Source of the DNA: JBEVOS01 sp044226655
GTDB lineage: Bacteria; Pseudomonadota; Alphaproteobacteria; Caulobacterales; Aquidulcibacteraceae
Reading direction: 5' to 3'
Assembly: GCA_044226655.1 (NCBI GenBank)
Contig: JBGAGO010000002.1
Span: 558,001 to 622,000 of the forward strand
Length of the DNA: 64,000 nt
Shown here: piece by piece, positions 1 to 9,223 of the stretch
Numbering within the stretch: position 1 is the first letter of the stretch
Layout: each line of letters starts with the position of its first letter
Translations under genes and position numbers: made by a program
The notes under the pieces: model-generated
What the model was told of the DNA's origin: nothing
Seen by the model: only the letters and a program-made list of their open reading frames with translations
The model's database searches: none

Positions 1-403
1 GGTGATGCGGCGCGCCAAGCATGGCGGCTCGATCATCAACATGTCCTCCGTCGCCGGCCTCAAGGGCTCGCCGACGCTCGCGGCCTATTGCGCGACCAAG
101 GGTGCGGTGCGGCTCTTCACTAAGGCGATCGCGATGGAATGCGCGAACTTCAAGGACGGCGTGCGGGTGAACTCCGTGCACCCCGGCATTATCGAAACGC
201 CGATCTGGCTCTCGATCACCGGCGCCAATCCCGGCGCCAACGCCCCGCCCGATCTCGACGCCATGTCGCAGATGGCCGTGCCGCTGGGCGTGAAGGGCGT
301 GCCCGAAGACATCGCCAATGGCGTGCTCTGGCTAGCCAGCGAGGAGAGCCGCTACGTGACGGGCGCGGAATTGGTGATCGACGGTGGTTTGAGCGTGCGC
401 TGA
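1..403 (+). CDS. SDR family oxidoreductase, C-terminal part (cut by window start)
   Basis: This is the C-terminal half of a short-chain dehydrogenase/reductase that uses NAD(P)(H) on an alcohol or ketone substrate. The catalytic Ser lies in an NMSS motif and the Tyr and Lys in YCATK. The typical VNSVHPG segment and the C-terminal YVTGAELVIDGG end are present. The Rossmann glycine motif lies before the window, so the true start is not visible; the first in-frame GTG/ATG codons are internal. Substrate unknown. The next gene follows after 16 bases with its own ribosome site, so they may be cotranscribed. Confidence 0.9.
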   Translation, partial: VMRRAKHGGSIINMSSVAGLKGSPTLAAYCATKGAVRLFTKAIAMECANFKDGVRVNSVHPGIIETPIWLSITGANPGANAPPDLDAMSQMAVPLGVKGVPEDIANGVLWLASEESRYVTGAELVIDGGLSVR

Positions 404-419
404 GCGCTCGGAGGGCCAA

Positions 420-1175
420 ATGGGCGCGTGGGGCGGCCTTTGCGTATTCGACCATGCCCGCTTCCTCAGCGTCGTCGCGCCGGCGCTGCGCGGCGGGGAG
501 GATCATCCGCTGATCCAGGAATCCCTCGCCGTGCTGCGGACCCGCGATCGCTACGCGCGCTCCGATTTTCGCGGCCTCGGCCGCTGGGCGTTGAGCTGCG
601 ATTCGCAATTGTTCGGCTCCTCGTTGGGCCGCGACTTTCTGGTCTGCGACGGTGAGATCGCCTTGGAGACGCCGCGGGCGGGGCCGCGCTGGGGCTACGA
701 GGATGTGGCCGAACTCTTCGAGCTTTTAGTGACGCGCTACACCATTTCGCACTACGGCAATTTTGGCTTGGCCTTCAACGCGGTGACCGATCTGTTTCCA
801 GAAGACTTCATGTTCGAAGCGCCGACGCAGGCCTTGATTGGCGCTCTTGACAGCGTCGGCCGCTATTGGGCGGTGGGCAGCGGCGGTTACGGCGAAGGCA
901 TTCAAGGATGGCTCGACTGGAGCGACACGGCGCGACTGTGGCTGGCGTTGTCCCGGCGCGCGCCATTTACGGCCGAGCTGCACGAGACCTACGCCCACTA
1001 CCCCGATACGGCGCAGCGCGATCGCCATCTCAAGCGCCTCGCGAAATTCATGGAGATTCTCGAACGCGCACGCGTGGCGGGCAAGGGCGTCCTCTGGGCC
1101 CGCGATCTGCGCTTGCTCTACGGAGGTCCCGGTCTGTTCGCTGAACACGAATCTTGGCCGATCGAGCTGCTTTAG
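420..1175 (+). CDS. hypothetical protein, 251 aa
   Basis: I do not recognise a family. The start has a clear ribosome site (GGAGGG) about 5 bases upstream. The protein has no signal peptide, membrane segment or obvious catalytic motif. It is rich in aromatic and charged residues, is probably cytoplasmic, and has a basic helical stretch near residues 195-220. The N-terminus MGAWG resembles the start of some DUF4259-like proteins, but the rest gives no support for that. It follows the SDR gene closely and overlaps the convergent GFA gene by a few bases at its 3' end. Confidence 0.75.
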   Translation: MGAWGGLCVFDHARFLSVVAPALRGGEDHPLIQESLAVLRTRDRYARSDFRGLGRWALSCDSQLFGSSLGRDFLVCDGEIALETPRAGPRWGYEDVAELFELLVTRYTISHYGNFGLAFNAVTDLFPEDFMFEAPTQALIGALDSVGRYWAVGSGGYGEGIQGWLDWSDTARLWLALSRRAPFTAELHETYAHYPDTAQRDRHLKRLAKFMEILERARVAGKGVLWARDLRLLYGGPGLFAEHESWPIELL

Positions 1176-1579
1176 AGGTAGCTCCACGTTTTCGGCGAAT
1201 GCATCCAATCATTGTCGCGGCCGTTGGCGTAGCGGATCGGCAGCGCGGCGAGTTGCTCGTCGCTGATCGTATCGAGCGCAGCGATGTTGACGCTGACGAA
1301 AGCGCCGCCGAGTTCGGGCACGTCGCCGTCGCCATAGACGTGGATGCCGCAGGTTGCGCAGAAGCGGCGCCGGCCCTGCTTGGTGTTGAACCGATACTCG
1401 CTGAGCGCGTCTTCGCCCGAGAGCAGACGGAACGCGGCAGGCTTGATGGTGACGCCCCAAGCGCGCGCCTTCTTGCAGATCGAGCAATTGCAGCGGCCCG
1501 TGCCGGCTTCGAGATCGAGCGCAGCCTCGAACGTCGCCGCGCCGCAATGGCACGAGCCGCGATAGGTTTTGACAGCCAT
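1172..1579 (-). CDS. GFA family zinc-binding protein
   Basis: A 135-residue protein of the glutathione-dependent formaldehyde-activating enzyme/centromere V fold. The zinc-binding cysteines are visible: C10 and C12 (SCHCG), C30/C32/C35 (CNCSIC) and C74/C77 (CATCG). Family members bind zinc and sometimes glutathione; most have unknown substrates, and a role in formaldehyde handling is not established. The start was placed at the Met before AVKTYRG because AAGGAG lies six bases upstream on the coding strand. A longer reading would add 44 residues that do not look like protein. Confidence 0.88.
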   Translation of the reverse strand: MAVKTYRGSCHCGAATFEAALDLEAGTGRCNCSICKKARAWGVTIKPAAFRLLSGEDALSEYRFNTKQGRRRFCATCGIHVYGDGDVPELGGAFVSVNIAALDTISDEQLAALPIRYANGRDNDWMHSPKTWSYL

Positions 1580-1734
1580 GATGCGCTCCTTCAGGCGCCG
1601 GGTTTCGCATGGGCGACGGCGCCGATCTGTCAGCAGCGATGCTGTCAATATCGGGGCCTTGCGGTTCCCGCGAAAAAGCGCGACGCTTTCGAAAAAGGGG
1701 TATGGCTCCAATCAAGACAACAAGGGAGGCCCGC

Positions 1735-2559
1735 ATGGCCGAAGCGCGCATCAACAAGAACGGCAAGCTCGCGGGCAAGACCGCGCTGGTGACGGGCGCG
1801 AGCCGCGGCATCGGCGAAGCGATCGCGGCGCGGCTCGCCATGGAAGGCGCGCGCGTGGCTGTGACGGCGCGCACGGCGGAAGACGGCGAAAGCCGCCTGC
1901 CCGGCACGCTGGCGGAGACCGTCGCGCGCCTCAACAAGGCCGGCGCGGAAGCTCTGTTCATCAAGGCCGATCTGGCGCAGGCCGCCGAGCGCGAACGCCT
2001 GATCGAAGAAGCCGAGCGCGCGCTGGGGCCGATCGACATTCTGGTCAACAACGCGGCCGTGACGTTCTTCATCCCGGTGCAGGATTTTCCCGAGAAGCGC
2101 TTCAAGCTGATGATGGAAGTGCAGGTCTATGCGCCGTTCCATCTGGCGCAGCTGGTTCTGCCCTCGATGAAGGCGCGCAAGCAGGGCTGGATCGTCAACA
2201 TATCCTCGCCCGCGGGGCTGCATCCCAAACAGCCCTATCCGCCGGGCGCGGCGCGCGGCGGCACGGTCTATGGCATGTGCAAGGCCGCGCTGGAGCGCTT
2301 CACGACGGGCCTCGCGGCGGAAGTCTACGCCGATGGCATCGCGGTGAACGTGGTCTCGCCCGGCCTTGTCGATACGCCCGGCGTCGCGGTGCACGGGCTC
2401 ATCAACGAAGCCACCAAGAACCGCGTGCAGCCGATCGAATATATCGCCGAGGCGGTCTATCAGCTCGCCAGCGGCGATCCGAAGACGATGACGGGGCGCA
2501 TCGATTATGCCGAACCTTTGCTCAAGGAATTGAAATTGGAGCCGAGCGCGCTGGTCTAA
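1735..2559 (+). CDS. SDR family oxidoreductase
   Basis: A full-length classical SDR of 274 residues. The Rossmann motif TGASRGIG spans about residues 20-27, NNAAV follows, and the catalytic Ser-Tyr-Lys are in NISSPAG and YGMCK (Tyr about 178). The start is placed after a strong AAGGGAGG site; the upstream in-frame codons give no conserved sequence. It is likely NADP(H)-linked, with unknown substrate. Its start lies 155 bases from the divergently oriented GFA gene, so the two promoters share that spacer. Confidence 0.92.
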   Translation: MAEARINKNGKLAGKTALVTGASRGIGEAIAARLAMEGARVAVTARTAEDGESRLPGTLAETVARLNKAGAEALFIKADLAQAAERERLIEEAERALGPIDILVNNAAVTFFIPVQDFPEKRFKLMMEVQVYAPFHLAQLVLPSMKARKQGWIVNISSPAGLHPKQPYPPGAARGGTVYGMCKAALERFTTGLAAEVYADGIAVNVVSPGLVDTPGVAVHGLINEATKNRVQPIEYIAEAVYQLASGDPKTMTGRIDYAEPLLKELKLEPSALV

Positions 2560-2614
2560 CAGCGCTCCGCGCTGGACCGCACGCGCGCGCTTGGGCAAGA
2601 CCAACCGCTGAGGG

Positions 2615-4411
2615 ATGCGGAAGGGGCTCGCCTTGGAACGCTTCGGATATTGGTCGCGGCGCGCGGCCTTGGGCGCTGTTGGCGGCGCATTGTTCGCGCG
2701 CGCCGCCGGCGCGCAGACGCTCTCGGATATGGATGCGCGCTTCGACGCCTTCGCCAGCGATTGGATCAGCACCTATTTCGAGGTGTTCCCGATCGAATCC
2801 ACGATCCTGGGCGCACATGGCGGCGATGAGCGCGTCAATCAATCGGGCCGGTTCGGACGCGATGCGCGCCGCCGCGCCGCGCTCAACGCGCTCGACACGC
2901 TGAACCGGATCGACCGCGCGGCCCTGTCGCGCGAGAACGAGGTCGACGCCGCCATTCTGGTCAACGAATTGCACGCGCTCGTCTGGTCCATCGACAGTTT
3001 GCAGGAGCATGTCTGGGATCCGCTCACCTATCAGCAGCGCGCGGGCGATGCGCTTTACGGGCTGCTCGCGCGCGATTACGCGCCGGCGGCGCAGCGCCTG
3101 CGCGCCGCCGAACGGCGCATGGGGCTCATCCCTGCCGACATCTTTCTCGACGCGCGGCGCACGCTCGATCCCGCACGCGTGCCGCGCGTGCACGCCGAGA
3201 CCTACGCCCGACAAAACGAGGGCCTGAAGGACATCCTCACCGATTTGATCGCGCCGCAGGCGGAAGGCTTGCCGGGCGACCAGCGGCGCTCCTTGGCGCG
3301 CGCCATGGATCGCTTCAGCGCCGCCGTCGATGACCATCAACGCTGGATCGAGCGCGAGCTTGTGCCGAATGCGCAGGGCAATGAGCGCATCGGCGCGGCG
3401 CTGTTCGATCAGAAGCTGCGCTTTACGCTCAACCTCAATCTGACGCGCCAGGAGGTGCGCGCGACGGCGGAACTGGCGGCGACGACCGTACGGCGCGAGA
3501 TGTACCGCGCGGCGGTGCGCGCGCTCGGCCGTGCGGACGCGCCGCTGCAACCGTCGCCGGATGTGGAGCAGGCCACCATTCGCGCAGCGCTGGAGCTCGC
3601 GGCGAACCAACGGCCCGGGCGGGCCGATCTGGCGAGCGCCGCGGAATCGGGGCTTGCGCAAGCGACCACCTTCGTGAGCGAGCATGATTTGGTGACCTTG
3701 CCGGCAGATCCGGTGCGCGTCATTCCGATGCCGGCGTTCCGGCAAGGCGTCGCGGTCGCCTATTGCGATGCGCCGGGGCCGTTCGAAGAGGGCCAGGCCA
3801 CCTATTACGCGGTCTCGCCCATTCCCGACGCGTGGAGCGATGAGCAGGCGACCTCGTTCCTGCGCGAGTACAACACGCGCATGCTCGCCGACATCGCCGT
3901 GCATGAAGCCATGCCGGGCCATTACGTGCAGATCGCGCATGGCAATCAGGCGCGCTCGCGGCTGCGCGCGATGTACCAATCGGGCGTCTTCGTCGAAGGC
4001 TGGGCTTGCTATGCCGAGGAGATGATGGCGCAGCAGGGCTTCAAAGGCGACGATCCGCTCTACCGGCTGACGCAGCTCAAAGTGCAATTGCGCACGGTGA
4101 CGAATGCGATCCTCGATCAGATGGTGCATGTCGACAATGCGAGCGAAGCTGAGTGCATGCGGCTGATGCGCGATGTGGCGTTTCAGGAAGAGCGCGAGGC
4201 GGCCGGAAAATGGGTGCGCGCGCGCGTGAGTTCGACGCAGCTCTCGACCTATTTCGTGGGCCTCACCGAACATCTGGCGGCGCGCGAGGCGGCGCGGGCG
4301 CGCGCCGGCGCGGCCTTCGACCTCAAGCGCTACCATGACGGCATCCTCGCGTTCGGCGCACCGCCCGTGCGTTATGCGCGCGCGCTGCTGCTTGGCGAGC
4401 CGATCATCTAG
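2615..4411 (+). CDS. DUF885 family putative metallo-carboxypeptidase, exported
   Basis: About 598 residues, the usual size for DUF885 proteins, which resemble M32-type metallopeptidases. The motif HEAMPGHYVQ near residue 429 fits the family's zinc site (HExxPGH). The N-terminus has SRRAAL followed by a hydrophobic stretch ending in AGAQ, a likely Tat signal peptide, so the protein is probably periplasmic. The ATG at the given start directly abuts a GAGGG. A TTG six codons later (2633) has AAGGGG at better spacing and keeps the twin-arginine motif, so it may be the real start. It overlaps the convergent MFS gene by 8 bases. Confidence 0.88.
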   Translation: MRKGLALERFGYWSRRAALGAVGGALFARAAGAQTLSDMDARFDAFASDWISTYFEVFPIESTILGAHGGDERVNQSGRFGRDARRRAALNALDTLNRIDRAALSRENEVDAAILVNELHALVWSIDSLQEHVWDPLTYQQRAGDALYGLLARDYAPAAQRLRAAERRMGLIPADIFLDARRTLDPARVPRVHAETYARQNEGLKDILTDLIAPQAEGLPGDQRRSLARAMDRFSAAVDDHQRWIERELVPNAQGNERIGAALFDQKLRFTLNLNLTRQEVRATAELAATTVRREMYRAAVRALGRADAPLQPSPDVEQATIRAALELAANQRPGRADLASAAESGLAQATTFVSEHDLVTLPADPVRVIPMPAFRQGVAVAYCDAPGPFEEGQATYYAVSPIPDAWSDEQATSFLREYNTRMLADIAVHEAMPGHYVQIAHGNQARSRLRAMYQSGVFVEGWACYAEEMMAQQGFKGDDPLYRLTQLKVQLRTVTNAILDQMVHVDNASEAECMRLMRDVAFQEEREAAGKWVRARVSSTQLSTYFVGLTEHLAAREAARARAGAAFDLKRYHDGILAFGAPPVRYARALLLGEPII

Positions 4412-5648
4412 CGCGCGCAATCGCGGAGAAGATGAGGAAGGGCGCGGCGAGCAGCATGCCGCCGGCGCCGATCCACATCGTGGGCGCAACCCCGATCCAT
4501 TCCGCCAGCGGGCCGGAGATCAGCGCGCCGACCGGCAGCATCAGCCCGCCGATCACCTTGAACGCGGCGTTGGCGCGGCCCAGCACGTCGCCGGCGAGCG
4601 CGCGCTGGCGCAGGCTCATGGCATGGATGGCGTAGATCGCGAGCAGGCCGTCGCCAGCGATCTGCTGGGCGATGAAGAGCGGAACGGCGTGCGGCGGATA
4701 GGTCGCGGCCAGCGGCACGCAGATCATCGGCGCCATGCCGAGCACGAAACTCGCGATCAGCGCCGGCCCTGCGCCGATCGCGCGCGCCAAAGGATCGGCG
4801 GCGAGCGCGCCGATGAAGGCGCCCACCCCGCCCAAGCCGATGATGAGGCCCGCCACGCCGGGCGACAGATGCGCGCTGTGCAGCATCACGTACATGTAAA
4901 GCGTCGAGAAAAAGCCGTTGAACAGCGCCGTGATCGCTTCAGCGATAAAGGTGGGGCGCACCAGCGGCTCGGCGAACACGGCGCGAAAGCCCGTCGCGAT
5001 ATCCTGCAATAGATGGGGCTTTTCCGCGGGCGCGTGCGGCGCGGGCTCGTGGCCGCCGATGCGGCCGAGCATGAACGCGGACCAGAGATAAGTCATCGCA
5101 TCGATGATGACGGCGAGCGGCGCGCCGAGCGCCTGGATGAGCAGACCCGCCGCGCCCGGCCCCGCCGCTTCGGCGATGGAATCGGTCGCCTGCAATTTTG
5201 CATTGGCGTCGACCAACGCGTCTTTTTCGACAAGCGTCGGCAGATAGGAGCGGTCCGCGATCTCGAACAGCGCCGTGGCGGCGCCAACGCTGGCGGCCGC
5301 GACGTAGAGCAGGCCCATCGACAAGAGGCCCGTCCAAGCCGCGATCGGGATGGCGAAGATGAGCGCCGCGCGCGCCAGATCGGACCAGATCATCAGCGGG
5401 CGCTTGACCGAGCGATCGATCGTCCCGCCCCCGATGAGGCCAACGAGCACGCCAGGCGCAAAGCTCAGCGTGCCGAGAATGGCGAGTTCGCTGGGCTTGG
5501 CGTCGATGGTCAGGATCGCGATCATCGGCAGCGCCGTGCGCGTGATGCGGCTGCCGAACGCGCTGAAGATCTGCGCCGACCAGAGCCGCATGAAATCGCG
5601 ATGGCGCCAGAGCGGACCGAGGCGCGGGCGGGGAACAGCTGTGGTCAA
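4404..5648 (-). CDS. MFS transporter
   Basis: A major facilitator of about 414 residues with alternating hydrophobic segments, like enterobactin exporter (EntS)-type or DHA3-like MFS proteins. The N-terminal region has the usual FSAFGSRITRTALP first helix. I place the start at a TTG that overlaps the stop of the upstream kinase gene (TTGA, 4-base overlap), which implies translational coupling. Reading further upstream only runs through the kinase gene in another frame. Third gene of a leftward operon: ABC exporter, kinase, MFS. Substrate unknown; efflux is the likely direction. Confidence 0.85.
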   Translation of the reverse strand: MTTAVPRPRLGPLWRHRDFMRLWSAQIFSAFGSRITRTALPMIAILTIDAKPSELAILGTLSFAPGVLVGLIGGGTIDRSVKRPLMIWSDLARAALIFAIPIAAWTGLLSMGLLYVAAASVGAATALFEIADRSYLPTLVEKDALVDANAKLQATDSIAEAAGPGAAGLLIQALGAPLAVIIDAMTYLWSAFMLGRIGGHEPAPHAPAEKPHLLQDIATGFRAVFAEPLVRPTFIAEAITALFNGFFSTLYMYVMLHSAHLSPGVAGLIIGLGGVGAFIGALAADPLARAIGAGPALIASFVLGMAPMICVPLAATYPPHAVPLFIAQQIAGDGLLAIYAIHAMSLRQRALAGDVLGRANAAFKVIGGLMLPVGALISGPLAEWIGVAPTMWIGAGGMLLAAPFLIFSAIARAR

Positions 5649-6091
5649 AGCTCGTCCCGCGTCGGCGGTTCGAACCAGCTGGCGTAGAGATCGAACATGT
5701 CTTCCGTGATGCGGAATGCGCCCGGCGGCGCCTCCGCGTAGCGCGCCGCCAGCCGGCGCAGCAGCTCTTCGCGCGGCGCCTGCATGTAGTGCACGATGAC
5801 CTTTGCGCCCAAGGCTTCGCCGCAGGCGCGATAGGCGTCGCGCTCCTGGCGCGTCCAGAAGCCGTTTTCGAGCACGACGTGAAGGCCAAGCTCCAGCGCG
5901 CGCGCCGCCACGCGCCATTGCTCAGCCTCCACGGCGTCGCGCTTATCGGCATCGTCCGGCGCGCCGCCGACGACGCGCTCGATCCATTCGTCGGGCGACA
6001 GGCGCAGCGCCGGCAAGAGACCTTCCAATTGCTTGGCGCGTGTCGTCTTGCCGGCGCCGGGAAGCCCGCACATCAGATGCAGTTCAGGCAT
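5645..6091 (-). CDS. AAA family ATPase / small P-loop kinase
   Basis: A 148-residue P-loop protein with Walker A GLPGAGKTT near residues 8-16, like the zeta-toxin/chloramphenicol-phosphotransferase/'predicted kinase' group (COG0645 type). The pattern suggests phosphoryl transfer from ATP to a small molecule, but no substrate can be named. The start MPELHLM is chosen because it begins four bases after the stop of the upstream ABC gene. It overlaps the MFS start, so the three genes look like one transcript. A linked resistance function (kinase plus two transporters) is inference only. Confidence 0.82.
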   Translation of the reverse strand: MPELHLMCGLPGAGKTTRAKQLEGLLPALRLSPDEWIERVVGGAPDDADKRDAVEAEQWRVAARALELGLHVVLENGFWTRQERDAYRACGEALGAKVIVHYMQAPREELLRRLAARYAEAPPGAFRITEDMFDLYASWFEPPTRDEL

Positions 6092-6095
6092 GGGC

Positions 6096-7907
6096 CTACG
6101 CCGCCTCCACGAGCGTATCGCCCGACGAGAGCGCATGGAGACGCGCATAGAGCCCGCCGCCTTCGATCAGATCGAGATGCTTGCCCTGCTCGACGATGCG
6201 GCCCTTGTCGAACACGAGGATGCGATCGGCCTGGCGGATCGTGGAGAGCCGGTGCGCGATCACGATCGTGGTGCGCCCCTGCTTCAGCTCCGCCATCGCG
6301 GCCTGCACGTCACGCTCGGTCTCGACATCGAGCGAGGAGGTCGCTTCGTCGAGAATGAGGATCGGCGCATTCGCGAGGAAGGCGCGCGCCAGCGCGACGC
6401 GCTGCCGTTCGCCGCCCGAGAGCTTCACGCCACGCTCGCCCACCTCCGTGTCATAGCCCTTCGGCAGACGCGTGATGAAATCGTGCGCGCGCGCCCGCTT
6501 CGCGGCGTCAATGATCATCGCCATATCGGCATCGGGATGCGCGTAAGCGATGTTGTCGTGCAAGGAGCGGTGGAAGAGCGCCGGATCCTGCGGGACGAGC
6601 GCGATGGCCGCGCGCAGGCTTTCCTGACCCACCGCGCGCACATCCTGCCCGTCGATCACGATGGCGCCGCCATCGACATCGTAAAGCCGCTGCACGAGCT
6701 TGACGAAGGTCGATTTGCCCGAGCCCGTCGGCCCGACCAACGCCACCGTCTCGCCTGGATGCACGACGAGGGAGAAATCGCGGTAGAGCGCCTCGTCCTG
6801 CATCTTGTAGCGGAACGCGACGTGCTCGAACCGGATTTCGCCCGCGCCCACGGCGAAGGCAGGCGCGTTCGGCGGATCGACCACTTCGGCCGCTTCCTGC
6901 GCGTACATCACGACGTCTTCGATCTCGGCGAAACTCTTCTGCAAAGTGCGCAGATTTTCGCCGAGCTGGTGCAGATAGCCCGACACCATGAAGAAGGACG
7001 TGATCGCAAACGTGGCGTCGCCGGCGCTCGCGCGCCCGGCGCGCCATTCGAGCACGACGAGGCCGACAAGCCCGGCCTGGAGCGTGAAGAACAGGAAGTT
7101 CTGCAGGATCCAGGCATTGGTGAAGCGCGTCCATGTGCGCGTGGCTTTGACGCGCCAATCGTCGATCACGGCGTCGAAGCGCGCCTGCTCGCGCACCTCT
7201 GCGCCGAAGGATTTCACCGCCGCGTTGGAGCCGATGGCGTCGGCCAAGGCCGCGCCGATGCGGGTGTCGGCCGCATTCGACTGGCGGTTGGCCTCGGCGA
7301 TGTAGAAGCGCGAGAACAAATAGCTGCTGAGCACGAAGAGCCCGATCGTGACGCCCATGAAGGCGCCGATCAGCGGCCAGCGCAGCAGCATCATGATCGT
7401 GATGCCGCCCATCACCGCCGCGCCCGGCAGCACGAACCAGACGACCGTATCGGAGATGCGGTCATAGGCCCACATCGCGCGCGACACGCGCCGCACGGTC
7501 GCGCCCGCGAAATTGTTGGCGTGCCAATCGGCCGAGAAGCGCTGCACGTCGCGGAAGCCGTCGGAGACGATGTTGAACATGTTGCGCGAGGCGAAGGGCA
7601 GCCAGAAGCGCACGCCGATATTGCGCGAGAAATGCATGCAGAACGCGACGATCGCGAACAGCGTGAAGGCGTGCTGCGCATCGGCCAGCCCCTCGACGGG
7701 ACCGAGCGACAGCGCGGTGACCAGCATGGAGGCGACCACCGGCAGCGCCAGATCGCAGGCAACGCCCACCATGAAGAACACAAAGAAGCCCGCCAGCTTG
7801 CCCGGCTGCGAACGCCAGTGAAGCCAGAGGAAATCGAGGATTTGCCGGACGCTCGCCTTTTTCAGACGGTCGTCATCCTCGTCATCGATCGCGAGAGACT
7901 CGCTCAT
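6096..7907 (-). CDS. ABC exporter, fused membrane and ATPase domains
   Basis: A 603-residue half-transporter of the MsbA/multidrug type: about six membrane helices in residues 40-330, then the nucleotide-binding domain. Walker A is GPTGSGKST (about residue 390), the signature LSGGERQ (about 497), Walker B ILILDEATSS, and the switch histidine is in IVIAHRLST. The start is at MSESLAI; the longer reading has no ribosome site and no conserved sequence. It heads the leftward operon with a kinase and an MFS protein. It probably works as a homodimer in the inner membrane; the substrate is unknown and could be a lipid or a drug. Confidence 0.92.
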   Translation of the reverse strand: MSESLAIDDEDDDRLKKASVRQILDFLWLHWRSQPGKLAGFFVFFMVGVACDLALPVVASMLVTALSLGPVEGLADAQHAFTLFAIVAFCMHFSRNIGVRFWLPFASRNMFNIVSDGFRDVQRFSADWHANNFAGATVRRVSRAMWAYDRISDTVVWFVLPGAAVMGGITIMMLLRWPLIGAFMGVTIGLFVLSSYLFSRFYIAEANRQSNAADTRIGAALADAIGSNAAVKSFGAEVREQARFDAVIDDWRVKATRTWTRFTNAWILQNFLFFTLQAGLVGLVVLEWRAGRASAGDATFAITSFFMVSGYLHQLGENLRTLQKSFAEIEDVVMYAQEAAEVVDPPNAPAFAVGAGEIRFEHVAFRYKMQDEALYRDFSLVVHPGETVALVGPTGSGKSTFVKLVQRLYDVDGGAIVIDGQDVRAVGQESLRAAIALVPQDPALFHRSLHDNIAYAHPDADMAMIIDAAKRARAHDFITRLPKGYDTEVGERGVKLSGGERQRVALARAFLANAPILILDEATSSLDVETERDVQAAMAELKQGRTTIVIAHRLSTIRQADRILVFDKGRIVEQGKHLDLIEGGGLYARLHALSSGDTLVEAA

Positions 7908-8266
7908 AGGACCACCAAAGGTTTGGAACGCGACGCGGGGCGCAAAACGGGCGCTACGGAACGCGTCGGGTTCGATTTTGAAAGAAACGGCGAAGCGAAA
8001 CCCAGCGCGCAAAGGCGCCAGGGGCGGAAAACGTGAACGATCCAACGACCGCGCGCGCTCGAGGAGGAGGGTTCGAAGCGCCCGCCCGCATCCCGCGGGG
8101 GTCCGCTTACTCGGCGTCCTCTCAGAGCGCCGTCGGAGTTACGATCGATTCATCCGGGTTTTATCGCGTCCAAAGCCGTACATGCGCGTCCTCTTAGGCT
8201 TCGACTCGTGTTGCGTCCAGACGCCGCACGTGACCTTTTGAGCGCTCTCTGGCCCCTGTTGCTTTG
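7908..8266. other. divergent intergenic region, no gene seen
   Basis: This spacer separates the leftward ABC operon from rightward ubiA and must hold both promoters. A small rightward reading frame (7978-8241) is Arg/Ser-rich with no ribosome site and looks non-coding. I see no tRNA, no convincing -35/-10 pair and no strong hairpin. The stretch near 8120-8200 is less GC-rich than its surroundings and is the best place to look for the ubiA promoter. Confidence 0.5.
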
Positions 8267-9223
8267 ATGCCACCCGCCGCCAAACCCGCAGATTCGCTCG
8301 CGCGCCATTGGACGGACCGGCTGCCGCCCGGGTTCCGCCCTTATGCGCAGCTGTCGCGCCTCGACCGGCCGATCGGCTGGCAATTGCTGCTGCTGCCCTG
8401 CTGGATGGGCATCGCGATCGTCCGCACGGGGGACGGGTTCTTCCTGGAGGACCTCGGCTATGCCGCGGCCTTCGTGCTGGGCGCGATCGCGATGCGCGGG
8501 GCGGGCTGCACCTATAACGACATTGTCGATCGCGACATCGACGCCAAGGTTGCGCGCACCCGCACGCGGCCCCTGCCGTCGGGCGCGCTGAAGCTGCGGC
8601 AGGCTTGGGCCTGGCTGGTGGCGCAATGCATGATCGGGCTCGCCGCGCTGCTGGTGTTTCCCGCGCAGGCGCAGCTGGCGGCGCTGCTCTCGCTGCCGCT
8701 GGTGGCGCTCTACCCGTTCATGAAGCGGATCACGTGGTGGCCGCAGGCCTGGCTTGGCCTGGTGTTTTCCTGGGGCGCGCTGGTGGGCGCGCAAGCCGTA
8801 TCGCCGCGCGGCGATTTTCCGAACGAGATGTGGGCGCTCTATGCCGGCTGCATCGCCTGGGTGATCGGCTATGACACGATCTACGCGCTGCAGGACCGCG
8901 AGGATGACGCGCTGATCGGCGTGCGCTCGACGGCGCGGCTCTTCAAGGAACGCTGGCGGCTCTTCACGACGCTGTTCTATGGCGCAGCGCTGTTCCTGTG
9001 GGGCGCAGCCGCCTGGCTCGCGGGCGCGGATTGGCCGACCATGGTGGGGCTGGGCATCGTCGGCGCGTTTCTGATCTGGCCGCTTTTGCAGCACGCCGAT
9101 CCGGACAAGCCGGAGGCGGCTTTGGCTGCGTTCCAGCAGAATGCGTGGGTCGGCCTCGCGATCGTGATCGTGCTGGCGTTCGAGCCGCTCTGGATCACGC
9201 TTCGCCCCTATTTGGCGCACTGA
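8267..9223 (+). CDS. ubiA: 4-hydroxybenzoate octaprenyltransferase
   Basis: UbiA attaches the polyprenyl chain to 4-hydroxybenzoate in ubiquinone synthesis, in the inner membrane. The two Asp-rich motifs are present: NDIVDRDID near residue 84 and DTIYALQDREDD near residue 203, with 8-9 membrane segments between and around them. Length (318 residues) is normal. A TTG lies directly before the ATG; the ATG is preferred. The next gene starts on the base after its stop codon, so alkA is cotranscribed. Confidence 0.95.
   Translation: MPPAAKPADSLARHWTDRLPPGFRPYAQLSRLDRPIGWQLLLLPCWMGIAIVRTGDGFFLEDLGYAAAFVLGAIAMRGAGCTYNDIVDRDIDAKVARTRTRPLPSGALKLRQAWAWLVAQCMIGLAALLVFPAQAQLAALLSLPLVALYPFMKRITWWPQAWLGLVFSWGALVGAQAVSPRGDFPNEMWALYAGCIAWVIGYDTIYALQDREDDALIGVRSTARLFKERWRLFTTLFYGAALFLWGAAAWLAGADWPTMVGLGIVGAFLIWPLLQHADPDKPEAALAAFQQNAWVGLAIVIVLAFEPLWITLRPYLAH

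Noticed and set aside
2522..4489. Long reading frame (655 codons) on the minus strand opposite the DUF885 gene
   Set aside because: It mirrors codon positions of the real gene, is full of Arg and His, and matches no protein pattern. Typical shadow frame of GC-rich DNA.
6033..8036. Long reading frame (667 codons) on the plus strand opposite the ABC exporter
   Set aside because: Low-complexity Arg/His/Ala composition and fully antisense to a clear ABC transporter.
7978..8241. 87-codon frame in the ABC-ubiA spacer
   Set aside because: Arg/Ser-rich, no ribosome site, no conserved look; kept only as part of the intergenic note.
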